Assembly (NCBI GenBank): GCA_031260865.1
Contig: JAISKQ010000071.1
Location: 1-11,082 of the forward strand
Direction of reading: 5' to 3'
DNA from: Prevotella sp.
GTDB taxonomy: Bacteria; Bacteroidota; Bacteroidia; Bacteroidales; Dysgonomonadaceae
Length of the DNA stretch: 11,082 bases
Position 1 is the stretch's first letter; the number at the start of each line of letters is the position of its first letter. This document shows positions 7,226-11,082 of the stretch, piece by piece. The position numbers were made by a program, and so were the translations under genes. The notes under the pieces were generated by a model. The model was not told the DNA's origin. It saw only the letters and a list, made by a program, of their open reading frames with translations, and made no database searches.

Positions 7226-7505
7226 GATTTTTTATTTTTAATATTATTACTAACTTTGATTCGACAAATATAACGAGTTTTTTTCTTTATCCAAAAACAG
7301 ATGTTGTTAGATATTATTAATATTATGATTGTTTATATCTATGATACGTCAATCATTAAATATATACAGCTTATACACAACTCGTTACATTTAAGGTAAA
7401 TTAAAAAAACATTGTTTTTTCACTTGTTATTTTTACGCTTTCTAAGTAATGAAGAATAACAATAACTAACAATGAATTACGTTATTAAATATAAAAACAA
7501 CTGTT
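7226..7505. other. Divergent intergenic region between ferredoxin and porT-like gene
   Basis: This very AT-rich region of 280 bp carries the ferredoxin promoter at its left end. A 7-bp inverted repeat ATGATTG/CAATCAT (7325-7331 and 7350-7356, 18-nt spacer) lies in the middle. On the porT side no TAnnTTTG element exists. The nearest candidate is TACGCTTT (7434-7441) with ATTG 19 bp upstream (7411-7414), inside the 11-mer TTTTACGCTTT that also precedes gltB. A 36-codon reading frame (ATG 7472 to TAA 7582) overlaps the porT start in another frame and is not convincing as a gene. Confidence 0.45.
7265..7295 (-). promoter_or_regulatory. Canonical Bacteroidetes promoter for the ferredoxin gene
   Basis: On the minus strand, TTTG (-33 box, plus-strand CAAA at 7292-7295) is followed after 19 bp by TATATTTG (-7 box, plus-strand CAAATATA at 7265-7272). 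Both boxes and the spacing match the Bacteroides consensus exactly. The -7 box lies about 40 bp upstream of the ferredoxin ATG, leaving a short leader. It is the best promoter in the window and implies strong, perhaps constitutive, expression. Confidence 0.85.
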
Positions 7506-8216
7506 TTGAAATCAATAAAATCACTTATAATCCTGTCGTTTTTGTGCTTGATGTGTGTGAATACGCGGGCACAAGCGCGTAAAGCCCTTAATCAGCCGTT
7601 TGCCGACCAAAAGATGTATCATTTGGGATTTATGGTCGGACTGCATACCCAGGATTTGATTTTCTCCCATACAGGATACGCGGGTAATAACGGAGAAACT
7701 TGGTTTGCCGAAATACCTTCCTATTCCATCGGTTTCAGTGTAGGTATAATAGGCGACAGGTATCTAAACCAATATATGAACCTTCGCTTAGCGCCATCTT
7801 TGCACTTTGGCGAGAGAGGTTTTGTCTTTAAGGAACAAACATCAGGCGAAGAATATGAATCCGCTCTAAGGAGTAATTATTTATCAATCCCTATATATGT
7901 GAAGTTTAGCGCCGATCGCATGGGCGATTTCAGACCGTATTTCTTGGCGGGAGGATATGCCGCGTACAGCATCGGTCCCAAAAAGGATGATATACTGCGT
8001 TTCAAAACAATGGATTACGGCTTGGAATTTGGGGTCGGATGTAATATCTATCTCCCTCTATTCAAGCTCTGTCCCGAATTGAAATTTTCTTTTGGCTTAG
8101 CCGACGTTGTCAATAAAGACCGGTCTGACCTCACCGACAAAGATATGCTGAAATATACGCAGGCAATATCTTCGGGAAAAACACGGATGATTTCGCTTGT
8201 ATTCAATTTTGAATGA
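7506..8216 (+). CDS. porT: PorT-like outer membrane beta-barrel protein (type IX secretion)
   Basis: A 236-residue protein with an N-terminal signal peptide: Lys-rich start, hydrophobic core 7-18, and likely cleavage after Ala24 (AQA) or Ala22. Alternating hydrophobic strands follow, ending in LVFNFE, as in an outer-membrane barrel. GFMVGLHTQDLI (41-52), EIPSYSIGFSVG (69-80), YLSIPIYVKFS (125-135), and especially the GVGCNIYLPLFKLCPELKF stretch (176-194) with FSFGL, match what I remember of PorT of Porphyromonas gingivalis (about 240 residues). PorT is required for secretion of gingipains by the type IX system. The match is from memory, so a generic barrel of the same fold is the alternative. 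The start appears to be TTG: no in-frame ATG lies upstream (TGA at 7473-7475) and the next Met (residue 16) would destroy the signal peptide. It is a stand-alone gene, with no other secretion genes in view. Confidence 0.8.
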   Translation: MKSIKSLIILSFLCLMCVNTRAQARKALNQPFADQKMYHLGFMVGLHTQDLIFSHTGYAGNNGETWFAEIPSYSIGFSVGIIGDRYLNQYMNLRLAPSLHFGERGFVFKEQTSGEEYESALRSNYLSIPIYVKFSADRMGDFRPYFLAGGYAAYSIGPKKDDILRFKTMDYGLEFGVGCNIYLPLFKLCPELKFSFGLADVVNKDRSDLTDKDMLKYTQAISSGKTRMISLVFNFE

Positions 8217-8291
8217 CAACCTCCTTTTCAAAATAGATTTTTGTTAGCCAAAATCACTAAAAACTATTTTTTTTACTAAATTTTACGCTTT

Positions 8292-8322
8292 TTCAATCAA
8301 AAAGAGATTATATTTGATTGAA
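8292..8322. promoter_or_regulatory. Perfect 10-bp inverted repeat upstream of gltB, candidate regulator site
   Basis: TTCAATCAAA (8292-8301) and TTTGATTGAA (8313-8322) are exact reverse complements separated by 11 nt. The arm centres are 21 bp apart, about two DNA turns, which suits a dimer on one face. The site ends 5 bp before the -7 element and covers the missing -33 box. Such a position fits an activator replacing -33 contacts, or a repressor. Which protein binds cannot be told. Confidence 0.6.
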
Positions 8323-8327
8323 TTTAG

Positions 8328-8335
8328 TATATTTG
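8328..8335 (+). promoter_or_regulatory. Predicted -7 promoter element for gltB
   Basis: TATATTTG is an exact Bacteroidetes -7 match. The expected start is near 8342, about 50 nt before the gltB ATG. The -33 position (about 8304-8309, GAGATT) shows no TTTG, so the promoter is probably weak without help. The adjacent inverted repeat offers a place for it. Confidence 0.6.
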
Positions 8336-8394
8336 TCATCCCTATGAATTAGAGAGGACACGAAAATATTTCATTTATATATCAACTATCTACT

Positions 8395-11082
8395 ATGCAA
8401 TATTTAAGATCGGCCATGCGGCACGGATTATATGACCCCGACTACGAGCACGATGCTTGCGGCGTGGGAATGGTACTTCATATAAAAGGTGCGAAATCAC
8501 ATGCTATCGTTGAGAATGGTCTCCGGGTATTGGAGAATATGATTCACCGTGGAGCGGAAAACGCGGATAACAAAACCGGCGACGGCGCCGGCATCATGTT
8601 GCAGATACCACACGAGTTTATACTGCTGCAAGGCATTCCTGTTCCCGAAAAAGGTCACTATGGCGCGGGGATGGTTTTTCTTCCCAAAGGAGACGCCGAG
8701 TTGGAGTCTTGCATGATTACGCTTACCCGGCATATAGATAACGAGGGGTTGAAACTTTTGGCTATCCGCGATGTTCCTGTCAACAGTGAAATATTGGGTC
8801 AAATGGCAAGGTCGAACGAACCGTGTATAAAACAGATATTTGTGGTCGGCGAAGAAGGCATCTCGCAGGATAAATTGGAGCATAAACTCTATTTGCTCCG
8901 TAAAAAGATTGAAAAAGAAATATTTAACTCGAAAGTATTCTCTTCTGACACGAAACGGGCTTTCTATGTCGTCAGTCTGTCAACGAAGCGGATTATATAT
9001 AAAGGGATGTTGTCTTCGGAACAATTGAGATATTATTATCCCGACTTATCAAACCCGCATCTCACCAGCGCCATCGCTTTGGTACACTCCCGTTTCAGCA
9101 CCAATACATTCCCTACATGGGATTTGGCTCATCCGTTTCGGATGACGGCGCACAACGGCGAGATAAATACCATAAGGGGAAACCGCCTGTGGATGGAAGC
9201 CCGCGAAAGTGTGTTAAAGTCTGACCTTTTGGGTAATATAAGCGATTTGTGGCCTATCGTACAACCTTTTATGAGCGATAGCGCCTCGTTCGACAATGTC
9301 CTTGAATTTCTTGTGATGTCGGGCAAATCGCTGCCACATGCCATGGCGATGATGGTTCCCGAATCGTGGAATGATCAGAATCCGATTTCAAACGACCTGA
9401 AGGCATTCTATGAATATCATAGCTTATTTATGGAACCGTGGGACGGTCCGGCAACCTTGCTGTTCTCCGACGGACGTTATGCCGGAGGATTGCTGGATCG
9501 CAACGGTCTGCGCCCCGCCCGTTACCTGATAACGCACAACGATATAATGGTTGTCGCCTCCGAAACGGGCGTATTGACGTTCGAACCATCGGAGATAAAA
9601 GAAAAAGGACGTCTTCGCCCCGGCAAAATGCTGATGGTGGATACAGAGACAGGAACCATACAATACGACGCCGAGCTGAAAGAGAATCTGGCGAAAGCGT
9701 ATCCGTATCGGCAATGGCTGTCTAAAAACCGTATTTCCTTGGATGACATTTCCTCGGGACGTACGCCGAAGCACAGCGTGGATGATTATACCAAACTGCT
9801 GAAAGCCTTCGGATATTATAAAGAAGATATAGAGAAGATAATTATACCGATGGCGATTGAGGGCAAAGAGGCGACAGGATCGATGGGCAACGATACGCCC
9901 GTGGCTGTCCTGTCCGATAAGCCGCAACGCCTGTTTAACTATTTTCGCCAACATTTCGCGCAGGTTACGAATCCCCCTATCGACCCTATCCGCGAAGAGT
10001 TGGTGATGTCTTTATCCGGATATATCGGTTCCTTGCATAAGAATATATTGGAACCTATACCGGAGCATACCAAGATGGTCAGGCTTTCCAACCCATTCTT
10101 GTCGAACAGGGAATTGGATTTGTTGGTGCATTTGGGATATAAAGGCTTTAAGGCTGAAGTTATCCCGATGTTGTTTGACCCTAAGCGGGGAGGGGCAGGG
10201 CTGGAAAAAGCGATAGATGAAATGTGCCGCAAAGCGGAAAAGGCAGTGGATAACGGAAGTAATTATATTGTGCTTAGCGATAGAGGTGTCGACGCGGATA
10301 ACGCCGCTATACCGTCGTTGCTGGCGGTTTCGGCGGTTCACCATTACTTGGTTGAACGTCGTAAACGCATGCAGATAGACATAGTAGTGGAATCGGCGGA
10401 ACCTCGCGAAGGAATGCACTTCGCTTTATTGTTCGGTTACGGGGCGAATGCCGTGAACCCGTATCTCGCGTTGGCGGTAATAGAAGATTTGGTACAGAAA
10501 GGTGATATTCATCTTGACTTTCATACCGCGATGCAAAACTATGTGAAAGCCGTAAATAAAGGATTACTGAAGACAATGTCTAAAATGGGTATCTCCACGC
10601 TGAAAAGTTATATAGGCGCTCAGATATTCGAAGCGGTGGGAATCAGCAGCGGATTTATTGACAAATATTTTAAAGGCACGACCTCAAAAATAGGAGGTAT
10701 CGACCTCTACGACCTTGCCGGTGATACAATCGAATCATTCAATGAAGCGTTCAAAGAAGACTTTATAGATCCTTCGCTCATCAGTCAGGGTATATACGCG
10801 TGGAGACGCGATGGCGAATACCACGCGTGGAATCCCGAGACCATAATCAAACTCCAGTTGGCTACCCGCTTGGGCAGCTATAAGAAGTTTAAAGAATATA
10901 CCGAATCGATAGACAAAAAACCTGAAAAGATTTTCTTGCGTGATTTCCTTGATTTTGAACCCTCTAAAAAGCCGGTGGATATATTGGACGTTGAACCTGT
11001 GTCGGCTATTATGAAACGCTTTGTGACAGGCGCGATGTCTTTTGGCTCTATCAGCCGCGAAGCGCACGAGGCGATGGCTGTC
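8395..11082 (+). CDS. gltB: Glutamate synthase large subunit, N-terminal 896 residues (3' truncated by window)
   Basis: The frame is open without a stop from ATG 8395 to the right edge, about 60% of the usual length of around 1500 residues. The enzyme makes two glutamates from glutamine and 2-oxoglutarate, the GOGAT step of ammonia assimilation. MQYLRSAMRHGLYDPDYEHD-A-Cys22-GVG shows the propeptide: Cys22 should become the N-terminal nucleophile of the class II amidotransferase domain (about 22-430). Other marks of that domain are HRGA (51-54), GDGAG (63-67), HSRFSTNTFPTW (231-242) and HNGEINTIRGN (253-263). The central domain follows (about 460-780). The FMN/synthase domain begins near the edge with FVTGAMSFGSIS (876-887). 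The rest of that domain, the Fe-S cysteines and any gltD lie outside. ATG 8395 is chosen because the propeptide length is right and no upstream in-frame start exists. Confidence 0.96.
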   Translation, partial: MQYLRSAMRHGLYDPDYEHDACGVGMVLHIKGAKSHAIVENGLRVLENMIHRGAENADNKTGDGAGIMLQIPHEFILLQGIPVPEKGHYGAGMVFLPKGDAELESCMITLTRHIDNEGLKLLAIRDVPVNSEILGQMARSNEPCIKQIFVVGEEGISQDKLEHKLYLLRKKIEKEIFNSKVFSSDTKRAFYVVSLSTKRIIYKGMLSSEQLRYYYPDLSNPHLTSAIALVHSRFSTNTFPTWDLAHPFRMTAHNGEINTIRGNRLWMEARESVLKSDLLGNISDLWPIVQPFMSDSASFDNVLEFLVMSGKSLPHAMAMMVPESWNDQNPISNDLKAFYEYHSLFMEPWDGPATLLFSDGRYAGGLLDRNGLRPARYLITHNDIMVVASETGVLTFEPSEIKEKGRLRPGKMLMVDTETGTIQYDAELKENLAKAYPYRQWLSKNRISLDDISSGRTPKHSVDDYTKLLKAFGYYKEDIEKIIIPMAIEGKEATGSMGNDTPVAVLSDKPQRLFNYFRQHFAQVTNPPIDPIREELVMSLSGYIGSLHKNILEPIPEHTKMVRLSNPFLSNRELDLLVHLGYKGFKAEVIPMLFDPKRGGAGLEKAIDEMCRKAEKAVDNGSNYIVLSDRGVDADNAAIPSLLAVSAVHHYLVERRKRMQIDIVVESAEPREGMHFALLFGYGANAVNPYLALAVIEDLVQKGDIHLDFHTAMQNYVKAVNKGLLKTMSKMGISTLKSYIGAQIFEAVGISSGFIDKYFKGTTSKIGGIDLYDLAGDTIESFNEAFKEDFIDPSLISQGIYAWRRDGEYHAWNPETIIKLQLATRLGSYKKFKEYTESIDKKPEKIFLRDFLDFEPSKKPVDILDVEPVSAIMKRFVTGAMSFGSISREAHEAMAV

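Larger units (their letters stand above)
8217..8394 (+). other. Regulatory region between porT-like gene and gltB
   Basis: No gene is seen in these 178 bp. No clear terminator follows the porT-like gene; only a weak TTTTG/CAAAA hairpin near 8239-8252 is present. The right part holds the 11-mer TTTTACGCTTT (8281-8291), a perfect 10-bp inverted repeat (8292-8322) and the -7 element of gltB (8328-8335), then a leader of about 50 nt. A two-codon frame ATG-AAT-TAG at 8344-8352 in the leader is probably meaningless. Confidence 0.5.

Noticed and set aside
7472..7582. 36-codon frame as a small gene
   Set aside because: It overlaps the signal peptide of the porT-like gene, its translation has no recognisable features, and no promoter is specific to it. 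It is kept only as a possible upstream frame.
8344..8352. ATG-AAT-TAG mini-frame in the gltB leader
   Set aside because: Two codons are too short to be a leader peptide and are expected by chance.
9424..10419. Long minus-strand frames of 176 and 135 codons
   Set aside because: They are antisense to gltB, whose frame is continuous with family motifs throughout; they have no plausible domain or promoter.
1..11082. Mobile element, defence system, CRISPR array or biosynthetic cluster
   Set aside because: No transposase, integrase, nuclease, regularly spaced repeat array or cluster enzyme is seen; every gene is a recognisable chromosomal housekeeping or regulatory gene.

Overview
The window reads as an ordinary chromosomal segment of a Bacteroidales bacterium (phylum Bacteroidota). 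Three things point there. The promoter elements match the Bacteroidetes consensus (-7 TAnnTTTG, -33 TTTG) and the starts lack Shine-Dalgarno sequences. A PorT-like outer-membrane protein of the type IX secretion system, a machine confined to this phylum, is present. The dxs-trkA-trkH order is, from memory, the one found in Bacteroides-type genomes. The genus cannot be fixed from the sequence. No insertion sequence, phage gene, CRISPR array, tRNA or rRNA was seen.

Layout, left to right. Positions 1-321 hold the 3' end of a DEAD-box RNA helicase gene, followed by a strong terminator (346-386). A 350-bp gene-free stretch follows, with a perfect -7 element overlapping a 14-bp inverted repeat and then a degenerate AGTT-phased repeat. 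It leads into a tightly packed unit: dxs (743-2686, isoprenoid precursor synthesis), trkA (2693-4030) and trkH (4045-5505), the last two being the regulatory and channel parts of a K+ uptake system. A 114-bp promoter region with two nested inverted repeats separates this from a TetR regulator (5620-6219), which is followed 15 bp later by fabG (6235-6981, fatty acid synthesis). A hairpin terminator lies between fabG and a convergent 55-residue 2[4Fe-4S] ferredoxin gene on the minus strand (7225-7058), which has a textbook promoter. A divergent 280-bp intergenic region leads to the porT-like gene (7506-8216, apparently starting with TTG). After another 178-bp regulatory stretch with a perfect 10-bp inverted repeat, gltB (glutamate synthase large subunit) begins at 8395 and stays open for 896 codons to the right edge.

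Functionally these are housekeeping transcription units for isoprenoids, potassium, fatty acids, electron transfer, protein secretion and ammonia assimilation. I found no convincing undescribed multi-gene system. The most interesting signals are in the non-coding DNA: three plus-strand promoters each sit against a sizeable inverted repeat, and only the ferredoxin promoter has both perfect -33 and -7 boxes and no repeat touching them. That pattern suggests regulated versus constitutive expression and can be tested by comparison with related genomes.
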